Assembly: GCF_001556045.1 (NCBI RefSeq)
Contig: NZ_LSIC01000103.1
Span: 18,730-82,729, forward strand
DNA from: Bradyrhizobium sp. CCH5-F6
GTDB lineage: Bacteria; Pseudomonadota; Alphaproteobacteria; Rhizobiales; Xanthobacteraceae
Reading direction: 5' to 3'
DNA length: 64,000 nucleotides
The position numbers and the translations under genes are program-made. The notes below the pieces were generated by a model. It searched no databases, was not told the DNA's origin, and was given only the letters and a program-made list of their open reading frames with translations. The first letter of the stretch is position 1, and every line of letters starts with the position of its first letter. This document shows positions 1 to 7,769 of the stretch, piece after piece.

Positions 1-2
1 CG

Positions 3-359
3 ATGGTGTTCCATGAGATCCTGAACCGCGGCGGCTTCACCACGGGCGGGCTCAATTTCGATGCCAAGATCCGCCGTCAGTCCATCGATCCCGACGATTT
101 GATCCATGCCCATGTCGGCTCGATGGATGCTTGCACGCGTGCCTTCCTCGCCGCTGCCGACATGATCGATGCCGCCGTCCTCACCGAGCCGCTTGCCAAG
201 CGTTACGACGGGTGGGCCAGCCCCGAGGGTCGCGCCATTCTCGGCGGCCAGCGCTCGCTCGCCGATCTCGCCGACCGTGCCATGAGTCCCGGCTTCGACC
301 CGCAGCCGCGCTCGGGCCGGCAGGAATATCTGGAATCCCTCGTCAACCGCTATGTCTGA
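3..359 (+). CDS. xylA: Xylose isomerase, C-terminal part (5' end outside window)
   Basis: XylA interconverts D-xylose and D-xylulose in the cytoplasm. The 118 residues visible match the C-terminal third of the family: the [13 protein letters not shown] block with its metal-binding aspartate near the start, a HAHVGSMD segment, RYDGW, and the terminal [13 protein letters not shown]. The frame is open to the window edge and the first methionine visible is internal, so the gene starts upstream. It ends 12 bases before a sugar ABC transporter ATPase on the same strand, which suggests co-transcription and a pentose or related sugar substrate for the transporter. Confidence 0.93.
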   Translation: MVFHEILNRGGFTTGGLNFDAKIRRQSIDPDDLIHAHVGSMDACTRAFLAAADMIDAAVLTEPLAKRYDGWASPEGRAILGGQRSLADLADRAMSPGFDPQPRSGRQEYLESLVNRYV

Positions 360-371
360 GGAAGACCGCTG

Positions 372-1130
372 ATGGCAAAGACGGACGCAACACCGGTTCT
401 CGAGCTGAACGGCATCGGCAAGGAGTTCGGCGCGATCCGCGCGCTGCACGATGTCGACATGCAGATACTGCCCGGCGAGGTGGTCGGCCTGATGGGCGAC
501 AACGGCGCGGGCAAGTCGACGCTGGTCAAGATCATCGCCGGCAATTTCCGCCCGTCCCATGGTGAGATCCGCTTTGCCGGCAGCGCGGTCCACTTCAACC
601 GTCCGGTCGATGCCCGCGCGGTCGGCATCGAGGTCGTCTATCAGGACCTTGCGCTGGCCGACAACCTGACGGCAGCAGCCAACGTCTTCCTCGGCCGCGA
701 GCTGAAGCGCAAATTCGGACCCATAGCCCTGCTCGACCACAAGGCGATGGCTGTGCGCGCGCTGGAGCTGTTTGGCGAGCTGCGCTCGGAGACGCGCCCC
801 GACGATCTCGTCAAGCAGATGTCGGGCGGCCAGCGCCAGGCGGTCGCCATCGCGCGGACGCGGCTGTCCAACGCCAGGCTCGTGATGATGGACGAGCCGA
901 CCGCCGCGATCTCGGTGCGCCAGGTCGAGCAGGTGCTCGGCCTGATCCATCGGCTGAAGGAGCAGGGCGTCGCGGTCATGCTGATCTCGCACCGCATGCC
1001 CGACGTGTTCGCGGTGTGCGACCGCGTCGTCGTCATGCGCCGCGGCGAGAAGCGGGCCGACAAGCCGATCCACCAGACATCGCCTGAGGAGATCACCGCC
1101 CTCATCACAGGCGCGAAGGAGGCGGCGTGA
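372..1130 (+). CDS. Sugar ABC transporter ATP-binding protein (FrcA-like)
   Basis: This is the ATPase subunit of a CUT2-type sugar importer. It has one ABC domain in 252 residues: Walker A GDNGAGKST at 42-50, Q-loop Q91, signature SGGQRQ at 151-156 and Walker B LVMMDEPT around 170-177. XylG and RbsA have two ABC domains in about 500 residues, so this resembles the short FrcA type of rhizobial fructose transporters, which would act as a homodimer. The stop overlaps the permease start in TGATG. The substrate cannot be read from the ATPase; neighbouring xylA points to xylose or a similar sugar. Confidence 0.93.
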   Translation: MAKTDATPVLELNGIGKEFGAIRALHDVDMQILPGEVVGLMGDNGAGKSTLVKIIAGNFRPSHGEIRFAGSAVHFNRPVDARAVGIEVVYQDLALADNLTAAANVFLGRELKRKFGPIALLDHKAMAVRALELFGELRSETRPDDLVKQMSGGQRQAVAIARTRLSNARLVMMDEPTAAISVRQVEQVLGLIHRLKEQGVAVMLISHRMPDVFAVCDRVVVMRRGEKRADKPIHQTSPEEITALITGAKEAA

Positions 1131-2212
1131 TGGCTATGCCCATGGAATCCCCGATCACGTTCTCCAATGTCGGCAAGATCAGATGGTGGCAGCGCGGTAT
1201 CTTCGCCTCCCAGACCGGCTATGTCCTGCTCGCGCTGGCCGTGCTGCTGGTGATCATGCATTTCGCCAGCCCGTACTTCTTCACCGAAGGCAACATGCAG
1301 AACGTGGCGAAGAACTTCTCCTTCATCGCCATTGCGACGCTCGGCGTCACTTTCGTGATCATCACCGGCGGCATCGACCTGTCGGTCGGCTCGATGATGT
1401 GCTTCTCCGCCATGATCACCTCGATGGTGATGACCGAGTTGTCGGCGCCCGGCTCGCCGGTGGGCGCGCTGTTCGTGCACATGGCGGCCGACGGCAAGAC
1501 CGTTGTTGCCAACGTGCCCGGACTGATCCTGCTGGTCTCGATCCTCGCCGGGCTCGGCGTCGCGCTGGTCGCCGGCCTGGTCAACGGCTTCTGCATCGCA
1601 ATGCTCGGCCTGTCGCCTTTCGTCACGACGCTCGGCATGCTGTCGATCGTGCGCGGGCTCGGCTACGTCGTCTCCAATGGTCGCGGCAGCTTCCCGGGCG
1701 GGCCGGACGCCGATTACTTCTACGCAGCAACCTCGGGCGACGTCCTCGGCGTGCCCGTGCCCTTCATTTATCTGGTGATCCTCGCGCTGGCGATGGCGGT
1801 GGTGCTGCATCACACCTCGTTCGGCCGCCACGTCTTCGCGCTCGGCGGCAACGAGAAGGCAGCCGAGCTCACCGGCATTCCGGTGGTGCGTGTGAAGATC
1901 GAGGTCTACGTGATCTGCGCGCTCGCCGCCGGTCTCCAGGGCATCATCATTTCCGGTTGGCTTGGATCGGCACCGGCCAATATGGCGACCTCATACGAGC
2001 TCAACGTGATCGCCGCGGCGGTGATCGGCGGTGCCAATCTCGCTGGCGGCATCGGCGGCCCGCTCGGAGCCATCGTCGGCTGCGTGCTGCTGGAGGTGAT
2101 CCGCAACGGTCTCGTGCTGGCGCAGGTCAGCTCCTATTGGCAGCAGACGCTGGTTGGCGTGATCATCATCCTGGCCGTGCTGGTCGATCGCATCCGCTCG
2201 CGGATGATCTGA
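1130..2212 (+). CDS. Sugar ABC transporter permease (CUT2 family)
   Basis: This is the inner-membrane channel subunit, 360 residues with roughly ten hydrophobic segments. It carries the family block GGIDLSVGS at residues 80-88 and the cytoplasmic FALGGNEKAAELTGI loop that contacts the ATPase in RbsC-like permeases. ATG at 1130 is preferred over the in-frame GTG three bases earlier because AAGGAGG lies 7 bases upstream of the ATG. That ribosome site is inside the ATPase gene, so translation is probably coupled. The insertion of about 20 residues after the third helix (SAPGSPVG to GKTVVANV) is hydrophilic and may form a periplasmic loop. Confidence 0.93.
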   Translation: MAMPMESPITFSNVGKIRWWQRGIFASQTGYVLLALAVLLVIMHFASPYFFTEGNMQNVAKNFSFIAIATLGVTFVIITGGIDLSVGSMMCFSAMITSMVMTELSAPGSPVGALFVHMAADGKTVVANVPGLILLVSILAGLGVALVAGLVNGFCIAMLGLSPFVTTLGMLSIVRGLGYVVSNGRGSFPGGPDADYFYAATSGDVLGVPVPFIYLVILALAMAVVLHHTSFGRHVFALGGNEKAAELTGIPVVRVKIEVYVICALAAGLQGIIISGWLGSAPANMATSYELNVIAAAVIGGANLAGGIGGPLGAIVGCVLLEVIRNGLVLAQVSSYWQQTLVGVIIILAVLVDRIRSRMI

Positions 2213-2308
2213 AAGTGACGTCGTTCCGGGAGGGTAACGAAAATGCCGCCTGTCCGCTTCCCGGACGCAGCTCGAAAGGACGGGCGCTAGACAAGGGTGG
2301 AGGAGACC

Positions 2309-3241
2309 ATGAGGAAACTTCTTCTTGCCGGCATCGCGGTTGCGATGATGGCTACGCCGACGTTCGCCGCGAACTATCGCTTCGTCATCGTGCCGAAGGC
2401 GATGAACAATCCGTTCTTCGACTTCGCCCGCGACGGCTGCCTGAAGCGTGCCAAGGAGCTCGGCAATATCGAGTGCATCTACAAGGGGCCGGTGGAGCAT
2501 GAGCCGGCGACGCAGGCCCAGATCATCCAGGACTTCGTTACCCAGAAGGTCGACGGGCTCGCCATCTCGGTCGCCGACGTCGCGGCCATGACCAAGTCGA
2601 TCGAGGCGGCGACCGCGGCCGGCATTCCCGTCATCACCTTCGATGCCGACGCACCGGGCTCCAAGCGCATCGCCTATATCGGCACCAACAACAAGGAATT
2701 CGGTGTCGCCCTCGGCAAGCAATTGCTGAAGATGCGGCCCGACGGCGGCAAATACGCGATGGTCTCGGGCGGTCCCGGCGCCAAGAATCTCGCCGAGCGC
2801 GTCGACGGCGTGCGCGAGGCACTGAAGGGCTCGAAATGGACCGAGGTCGCGGGCTCCCCGACCTTCTGCAACGACGATCCCGCGCTCGCGGTCCAGCAGA
2901 TGACAGACATGCGTACGGCAACGCCGGACCTCGCCGCCATCGTTCCGATCGGCGGTTGGCCGATGTTCGCGCCCGAAGGCTTCAAGGCGTTCGCCTCCCG
3001 GAACAAGAAGGACATCGATTCCGGCAAGTTCACGCTTGTCGTTGCCGACACGCTGAAGATGCAGCTCGAGCTGCTGCGCGACGGCTATGCCAATGCGCTG
3101 GTCGGCCAGCGTCCGTTCGAGATGGGCGAGAAGGCGATGGACACGCTGCTCGCCATCAAGAAGGGCGAGAAAGTGCCGGAGATCGTCTACACCGGCCTCG
3201 ATCTCGTCACCAAGGACAACGTCGCACAGATGTTGAAGTAG
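2309..3241 (+). CDS. Sugar ABC transporter periplasmic substrate-binding protein
   Basis: This is an RbsB-like binding protein (Peripla_BP_4 type), 310 residues, with a signal peptide MRKLLLAGIAVAMMATPTFA followed by AANYRF. The start at 2309 is favoured by GGAGGAGA just upstream; an in-frame GTG 12 bases earlier would disrupt the signal peptide. Typical features are the NNPFF segment near the mature N-terminus, AGIPVITFDADAPGS at the first hinge and a C-terminal GLDLVTKDN. It completes the ATPase-permease-binding protein set. A strong hairpin follows, as often seen after binding-protein genes, which need higher transcript levels than the membrane subunits. Confidence 0.94.
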   Translation: MRKLLLAGIAVAMMATPTFAANYRFVIVPKAMNNPFFDFARDGCLKRAKELGNIECIYKGPVEHEPATQAQIIQDFVTQKVDGLAISVADVAAMTKSIEAATAAGIPVITFDADAPGSKRIAYIGTNNKEFGVALGKQLLKMRPDGGKYAMVSGGPGAKNLAERVDGVREALKGSKWTEVAGSPTFCNDDPALAVQQMTDMRTATPDLAAIVPIGGWPMFAPEGFKAFASRNKKDIDSGKFTLVVADTLKMQLELLRDGYANALVGQRPFEMGEKAMDTLLAIKKGEKVPEIVYTGLDLVTKDNVAQMLK

Positions 3242-3271
3242 GCGCGCCGCCAGCCCTGCGCTCCTGCATGC

Positions 3272-3304
3272 CTCTCCCGCTTGCGGTTTGCGCAAGCGGG
3301 AGAG
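3272..3304 (+). terminator. Strong hairpin after the binding-protein gene
   Basis: A perfect 14-base-pair stem (3272-3285 with 3291-3304) closes a 5-base loop. It lies 30 bases after the binding-protein stop and 40 bases before the aldo/keto reductase start. There is no U-tract, so it is more likely a 3'-end stabiliser or partial attenuator than a full terminator. The stem CTCTCCCGCTTGCG is the same hairpin that forms one end of the longer CTCTCCC repeats elsewhere in the window. Confidence 0.65.
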
Positions 3305-3343
3305 ATGATCTCTTCCGGAAGAAGACTGCTGGAAGGCAATGAA

Positions 3344-4321
3344 ATGAAACGCTCGCGGCTCGGCGCGCTCGATGTCACCTCAATCGGCCTCGGTTCCGCC
3401 CCGCTCGGCGGATTGTTCGCGCCGGTCAGCGATGCCGATGCACAAGCGACGGTCGAGCGGGCCTGGTCGCTCGGCGTGCGCTTCTTCGACACCGCGCCGC
3501 TCTATGGCTTTGGTCTTGCCGAGCGGCGGCTGGGCGCATTTCTGCGGCAGCAGCCGCGCGACTCCTACGTCATCTCGACCAAGGTCGGTCGTCTGCTGCG
3601 CGCGCCTGAGAGCGCTGCCGCCGAGGACGAGCACTACAAGGGGACGACGCGCGAGCGCCCGGTGTTCGATTTCAGCCATGACGGCGTGATGCGCTCGGTC
3701 GAGGAGAGCCTGGAGCGCCTCGGGCTCGGCCGCGTCGACGTCCTGCTGGTGCACGATCCCGATGACCATTATGACGATGCCGTCGCTGGCGCGTTCCGCG
3801 CGCTGCAGCGCCTGCGTGAGGACGGCACGGTCAAGGCGATCGGCGCCGGCATGAACCAGTCGGAGATGCTGGTGCGCTTCGCGGAGGTCGTGCCGGTCGA
3901 TTGTTTCCTGCTCGCCGGGCGTTACACGCTGCTCGATCAGGGCGCGCTGAATGCGCTGTTTCCGCTCTGCCAGACCAGGAACATAGGCATCCTGCTCGGC
4001 GGCATCTACAACAGCGGCATCCTGGCCAATCCGCACACGGGCGCGAAATTCAACTATCAGGATGCCGACGCGGGACTCGTTGCGCGCGCACTCGCGCTCG
4101 ATGAGCTCTGCCGCAAGCACGGCACCGATCTGAAGGCTGCCGCGCTCCAGTTCTGCATGGCGCATCCGGCCGTGACGGTGGCCGTGATGGGCGCGCGCAA
4201 TGAAGCGGAAGTGGTCGACAACATCGCGATGTCGGAGCGAGCGGTGCCGCCGGCGTTCTGGCAGGAGCTGCGCGCACGAGAGCTCGTCGATGCGCGGGCA
4301 CCGCTGCCAGGCGGGGTGTAA
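3344..4321 (+). CDS. Aldo/keto reductase (L-fucose / D-threo-aldose dehydrogenase type)
   Basis: This NAD(P)-dependent oxidoreductase has 325 residues and an aldo/keto reductase barrel. The catalytic set is visible: Asp and Tyr in DTAPLYGFG, Lys in STKVGR and His in LLVHDPDDH. The subfamily resembles D-threo-aldose 1-dehydrogenase and pyridoxal 4-dehydrogenase, which oxidise L-fucose-like sugars or pyridoxal to lactones. ATG at 3344 is chosen because GGAAGG precedes it and the family block MKRSRLGALDVTSIGLG begins there; the longer upstream reading runs through the hairpin. The gene sits 3 bases before a lactonase-type amidohydrolase, which supports sugar dehydrogenase then lactonase. Substrate specificity is inferred. 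Confidence 0.88.
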   Translation: MKRSRLGALDVTSIGLGSAPLGGLFAPVSDADAQATVERAWSLGVRFFDTAPLYGFGLAERRLGAFLRQQPRDSYVISTKVGRLLRAPESAAAEDEHYKGTTRERPVFDFSHDGVMRSVEESLERLGLGRVDVLLVHDPDDHYDDAVAGAFRALQRLREDGTVKAIGAGMNQSEMLVRFAEVVPVDCFLLAGRYTLLDQGALNALFPLCQTRNIGILLGGIYNSGILANPHTGAKFNYQDADAGLVARALALDELCRKHGTDLKAAALQFCMAHPAVTVAVMGARNEAEVVDNIAMSERAVPPAFWQELRARELVDARAPLPGGV

Positions 4322-4324
4322 GGC

Positions 4325-5167
4325 ATGATCATCGACGGCCACCAGCATTTCTGGGATCCGGCACGGGCCGATTATCCCTGGATGGAGGTGGACGAGCTTG
4401 CGCCGATCCGTCGCGCCTTCGGTCCCGCCGATCTCGCGCCGCTCATGAAGGCCAACGGCATCGACGCAAGCATTCTGGTGCAATGCCGCTCCGCGCTTGC
4501 GGAGACCGAGGAGTTCCTGCACATCGCGCACGAAAATCCCTTCGTCATCGGCGTCGTCGGTTGGGCCGATCTGACGGACGGCGCCCTCGACGAAACGCTT
4601 GATCGCCTGCGCGCTTTGCCCGGCGGCGGCAGGCTGGTGGGGATTCGTCACCAGGTCCATGATGAAGCCGATCCGGATTGGCTGCTCCGCGAGGATGTGC
4701 AACGCGGCCTCACGGCCGTTTTCGCCCGCGATCTCGCCTACGATCTCCTCGTCCGCACCCGCGAGCTGCCGGCCGCGATCGCAACCGCGCAGGCCTTTCC
4801 GCAGGCCCGGTTCGTGCTGGACCACGCTGCCAAGCCGCCGATCGCCGATGGCGGCAGCGCCGAATGGACCGATCGCATCGCGGCGCTTGCGGCTTGCGGC
4901 AATGTCTGGTGCAAGATCTCGGGCCTGGCGACCGAAGCTGTCTGGAACGACTGGGATGCCGAGCGGCTGTTTCCGTTCGTCGAGCACGCGGCAAGATGTT
5001 TTGGCGAGGACAGGCTGATCTACGGCTCGGACTGGCCAGTGTGCCTGCTTGCGGGAAGTTACGGCGAGATCAAGACCGCGCTGGAGACCTGTCTGGCGAG
5101 GCTTGGCCCGCGCGTGCGGGACAAGGCCTTTGGTGTGAATGCGAAGGCTGCGTATCGGTTGGGTTAA
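4325..5167 (+). CDS. Amidohydrolase family lactonase (fuconolactonase-like)
   Basis: This is a predicted lactone hydrolase of the amidohydrolase-2 superfamily, 280 residues. The N-terminal metal-binding pair is HQH (H6 and H8) in GHQHFWD. The strand with FVLDHAAKP supplies another histidine and the C-terminal YGSDWPV the catalytic aspartate. This pattern is typical of L-fuconolactonase, L-rhamnonolactonase and 2-pyrone-4,6-dicarboxylate lactonase. It is 3 bases downstream of the aldo/keto reductase, so it probably opens the lactone that enzyme makes. 4-pyridoxolactonase belongs to another fold, which argues against a vitamin B6 role for the pair. Confidence 0.87.
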   Translation: MIIDGHQHFWDPARADYPWMEVDELAPIRRAFGPADLAPLMKANGIDASILVQCRSALAETEEFLHIAHENPFVIGVVGWADLTDGALDETLDRLRALPGGGRLVGIRHQVHDEADPDWLLREDVQRGLTAVFARDLAYDLLVRTRELPAAIATAQAFPQARFVLDHAAKPPIADGGSAEWTDRIAALAACGNVWCKISGLATEAVWNDWDAERLFPFVEHAARCFGEDRLIYGSDWPVCLLAGSYGEIKTALETCLARLGPRVRDKAFGVNAKAAYRLG

Positions 5168-5187
5168 TTGCAGTCGATGCGCTCTTA

Positions 5188-5336
5188 CCCTCTCCTCTTG
5201 TGGGAGAGGGTGGCTCGCCGCGGAGCGGCGAGACGGGTGGGGGGTCTCTCTCGGCGAGTCACCTTTCACATGTGAGTTTGCTGAAGCAAACTCTCATCCG
5301 GCGCTTCGCGCCACCTTCTCCCACAAGGGAGAAGGG
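5188..5336. repeat. CTCTCCC palindromic element, copy 1
   Basis: This intergenic element has a hairpin at each end (CCCTCTCC-TCTTGTG-GGAGAGGG and CTTCTCCC-ACAA-GGGAGAAG) and internal mirrored blocks GACGGGTGGGGGG and CTCTCATCCGG. A short GCGCTTCGCGC hairpin lies near the right end. It fills most of the gap between the convergent lactonase and binding-protein genes, so it may also end both transcripts. Confidence 0.8.
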
Positions 5337-5369
5337 AAGAGACGGCGGCGCTCGCCTCGCGCCCCCTGA

Positions 5370-6599
5370 CTATTCCGACATCGGCTTGTCGGAGATGTCC
5401 CAGTCCTTGCCGGTGAAGGTGGAGATGAAGAGCGTCTTCATTGGCGTGTAGTCCTCGGGCGTGTAGCTGTAGGTGACGCCATCGAGGAAGTAGGGCGAAT
5501 GGAAGCCCGCGAGCGTCGAGGCCTGCTTCAGCACGTTGGCGCGGGTCAGCTCGTCGCCGCAGCGGCGCAGGATCTCGCCCATGGTCACGGCCTGGCCGTA
5601 ACCGGCAAAGGCGATGGTGTTGTCGGGGTCGATCGCCGGCGTGTACTTCTTGCGCAGTTCCTCGAACGCCATCACGTCGGGGTCCTTCTCCCATTTGGGC
5701 AGGCCGACCTCCTTGTTGTAGCGGATGGCGACGATGCCGGTGGCGTTCTCGAGGCCCGCGGCACTGAGGATCGAGCGGCCGGTCGAGCCGGCGGAAAGAA
5801 GCTGCAGCGGCTTCCAGCCGAGCTCGGCCACTTTGCGAATCGACTGCGACGACGCCTTGCCGGTCGAGATGTTGTAGAAGACGTCGGCGCCGGATTTCGA
5901 GAGGTTGATCAGCTGGGAATCGACGGTGGGCTCGGTGAGATCGTAGGTCTGCTCCATGATCACCTGAGCGGTGCCGCCGGCATCGGCCAGCACCTTCTTG
6001 AACGGTCCCAGGAAGTCGCGGCCGAAATCGTCGTTCTGATAGAGGATGCCGATCTTGGCATTCGGCTTCACGCTGACGACGTGCCGGGCAAGGATGCGGG
6101 CCTCGGTCGGATAGAGCGGCAGCCCCGCCATCGTCCACTTGAACTCTTTCGGGTTGTTCCATTTCGATGCGCCGGTGTTGAGCAGCAGCTGCGGCACGCC
6201 CTTGGAGTTCAGGTATTTGTGCACGGCGGTCTGCGGCGCGGTGCCGAGCGAGCCATAGAGCGCCAGCACCTCTTCCTGCTCGACCAGGCGCCGCGTCGCC
6301 TCGACGCATTTCGGTGCGCTGTAGGCGTCGTCCATGGTGAGGAACTTGACCTTGCGTCCGTTGATGCCGCCCTTCTCGTTCAGCATCTGGAAATAGGCTT
6401 CGCCGATGCGCCCGAGCACGCCGTAGAGCGAGCCGGGGCCGGAATGCGGCACGGTCTGCCCGATCTTGATCTCGGTGTCGCTGGCGCCCGCATCGTATTT
6501 CTTCTCTGCGGCCCAGACATAAGGCGCCGGCAAGGTGGATGCAGCGATGGTGGCGAGCGCGGCGGCGCTGAAATCGCGCCGCGATGGATTCTTCGTCAT
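5370..6599 (-). CDS. Branched-chain amino acid-type ABC substrate-binding protein
   Basis: This is a periplasmic binding protein of the LivJ / Peripla_BP_6 type, 409 residues. A twin-arginine-like leader (SRRDFSAAALATIAASTLPAPYVWA) precedes the mature start AAEKKYDAGASDTEIKIG. The block IKIGQTVPHSGPGS is the usual N-terminal ligand-contact strand. ATG at 6599 is chosen because GGGAGAAAC lies just upstream; a longer frame exists but has no export signal. No permease or ATPase genes adjoin, so this is an orphan binding protein; rhizobia have many. Ligands of this group include amino acids, amides, aromatic acids and urea, and the sequence alone does not decide. Confidence 0.9.
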   Translation of the reverse strand: MTKNPSRRDFSAAALATIAASTLPAPYVWAAEKKYDAGASDTEIKIGQTVPHSGPGSLYGVLGRIGEAYFQMLNEKGGINGRKVKFLTMDDAYSAPKCVEATRRLVEQEEVLALYGSLGTAPQTAVHKYLNSKGVPQLLLNTGASKWNNPKEFKWTMAGLPLYPTEARILARHVVSVKPNAKIGILYQNDDFGRDFLGPFKKVLADAGGTAQVIMEQTYDLTEPTVDSQLINLSKSGADVFYNISTGKASSQSIRKVAELGWKPLQLLSAGSTGRSILSAAGLENATGIVAIRYNKEVGLPKWEKDPDVMAFEELRKKYTPAIDPDNTIAFAGYGQAVTMGEILRRCGDELTRANVLKQASTLAGFHSPYFLDGVTYSYTPEDYTPMKTLFISTFTGKDWDISDKPMSE

Positions 6600-6715
6600 T
6601 ATTTGTTTCTCCCTAGCGAGAGCATTGTGCTGACATCGCAGCTCGGCCTGCAAGTGGGAAGTCGCAGCTTTGCGACGCAATGACGCTGAAATCGCTTTGA
6701 ATCCAGCGCCTAGAC

Positions 6716-7642
6716 TCAAGTTTTCTCGGCGACGACGACGAGGCCGCGCACCGGCTCGTTGTTCTCGATGCGCGGCGAGGCCGGCTCCAGCGTCAGCAGC
6801 TTGAGGCCTGCCTTGGCGATCGCGCCGCGGACATATTCCGCGGAATGGGCATAACGCAGGCCTTCGCCAAGAACGATGCCGCTGCCATCGTGCGTCTCCA
6901 GCGTGAAGGCGAGCACGCCGCCGGACTCGAGCACGCGGCGGGCTTCGGTGAGCACCGGCGCGAGATCGGAGAGATAGACGAAGGCGTCCGCGGCGATGAT
7001 GAGGTTCGCGCTCGCGTCTGCCTTGCCGCGCAAGCCTTCGATCATGTCGGCAACTTCGAGCTCGGCATAGAGATTGGTGGCGCGCGCCTCCCTGATCATG
7101 CCGGGAGATAGATCGATGCCGATGAAATGATCGACCTGCTTGGCGAAGGCGGCCGCCGCAAGGCCGGTGCCGCAGCCGAGATCGATGGTGCGTTTGAAAT
7201 AGGCCGGCTTCTTCGCGGCGCCGCGCGCGGCCAGCACCGCCTTGAAGATCAGGCTGGGGGCGCGATAGCCGAGATCGTTGATCAGCGTATGCTCGAAGCG
7301 CGGCGCGTATTGATCGAACAGGGCTTGCACATAGGCCTTTGGCATCTCCGCCATCTCTGCATCGCCAAGCCGCATCAGACGCAAGCCGGCGCCGTGCTGA
7401 TCGTCGGGATCGGATCGGAGCGCTTCCCGGAACGCGGCGATCGCCTTCTCGCGGTCGCCGAGCTGGTGGCGGATCTCGCCGAGCGTGAACCAGGCCGAGG
7501 TGAAGTTCGGCGCAAGCTCGAGCGCCTGCTCCAACAGGTCCGCGGCCGCGGGCAGATCGCCCTTGAGCTGGAGGTCGCGCGCGAACTCAAAACGGCGATC
7601 GGCCATGAGATCGCCAGAGGACTGGAACAGGCGCAGGGGCAT
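6716..7642 (-). CDS. TPR-containing SAM-dependent methyltransferase
   Basis: This 308-residue protein fuses a TPR region (about residues 16-90, with GDLPAAADLLEQALELAPN and GDREKAIAAFREALRSDPD) to a class I methyltransferase domain. The SAM-binding motif TIDLGCGTG lies at 153-161, followed by FIGIDLSPGMI and later GGVLAFTLE. The methyl acceptor is unknown; the TPR suggests a protein partner. The start is uncertain: ATG at 7642 is used, an ATG at 7663 lies at the edge of an intergenic repeat and is less likely, and ATG at 7606 would still keep the TPR. Confidence 0.85.
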   Translation of the reverse strand: MPLRLFQSSGDLMADRRFEFARDLQLKGDLPAAADLLEQALELAPNFTSAWFTLGEIRHQLGDREKAIAAFREALRSDPDDQHGAGLRLMRLGDAEMAEMPKAYVQALFDQYAPRFEHTLINDLGYRAPSLIFKAVLAARGAAKKPAYFKRTIDLGCGTGLAAAAFAKQVDHFIGIDLSPGMIREARATNLYAELEVADMIEGLRGKADASANLIIAADAFVYLSDLAPVLTEARRVLESGGVLAFTLETHDGSGIVLGEGLRYAHSAEYVRGAIAKAGLKLLTLEPASPRIENNEPVRGLVVVAEKT

Positions 7643-7658
7643 CGAGGAACCGGGACCC

Positions 7659-7741
7659 GTCATTGCCGGCCTTGACCCGGCAATCCATCAAAAGTGAAAC
7701 TCTTTAGAAGGATGGATGCGCGGGTCAAGCCCGCGCATGAC
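7659..7741. repeat. GTCAT/ATGAC element, copy 1
   Basis: The left hairpin pairs ATTGCCGG with CCGGCAAT, and the right pairs ATGCGCGGG with CCCGCGCAT around a TCAAG loop. The outer frame is GTCAT...ATCCA and TGGAT...ATGAC. It lies in the divergent gap between the TPR-methyltransferase and the exonuclease gene and must sit in or beside both promoters. Confidence 0.8.
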
Positions 7742-7769
7742 GGGTTCATTTGGGGCGGCCGCTCCCTAT

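Noticed and set aside
1991-3295. Long open frame on the minus strand opposite the sugar-binding protein
   Set aside because: It is antisense to a clear gene, lacks family sequence and is rich in Arg/His/Asp as expected from reading GC-rich codons backwards.
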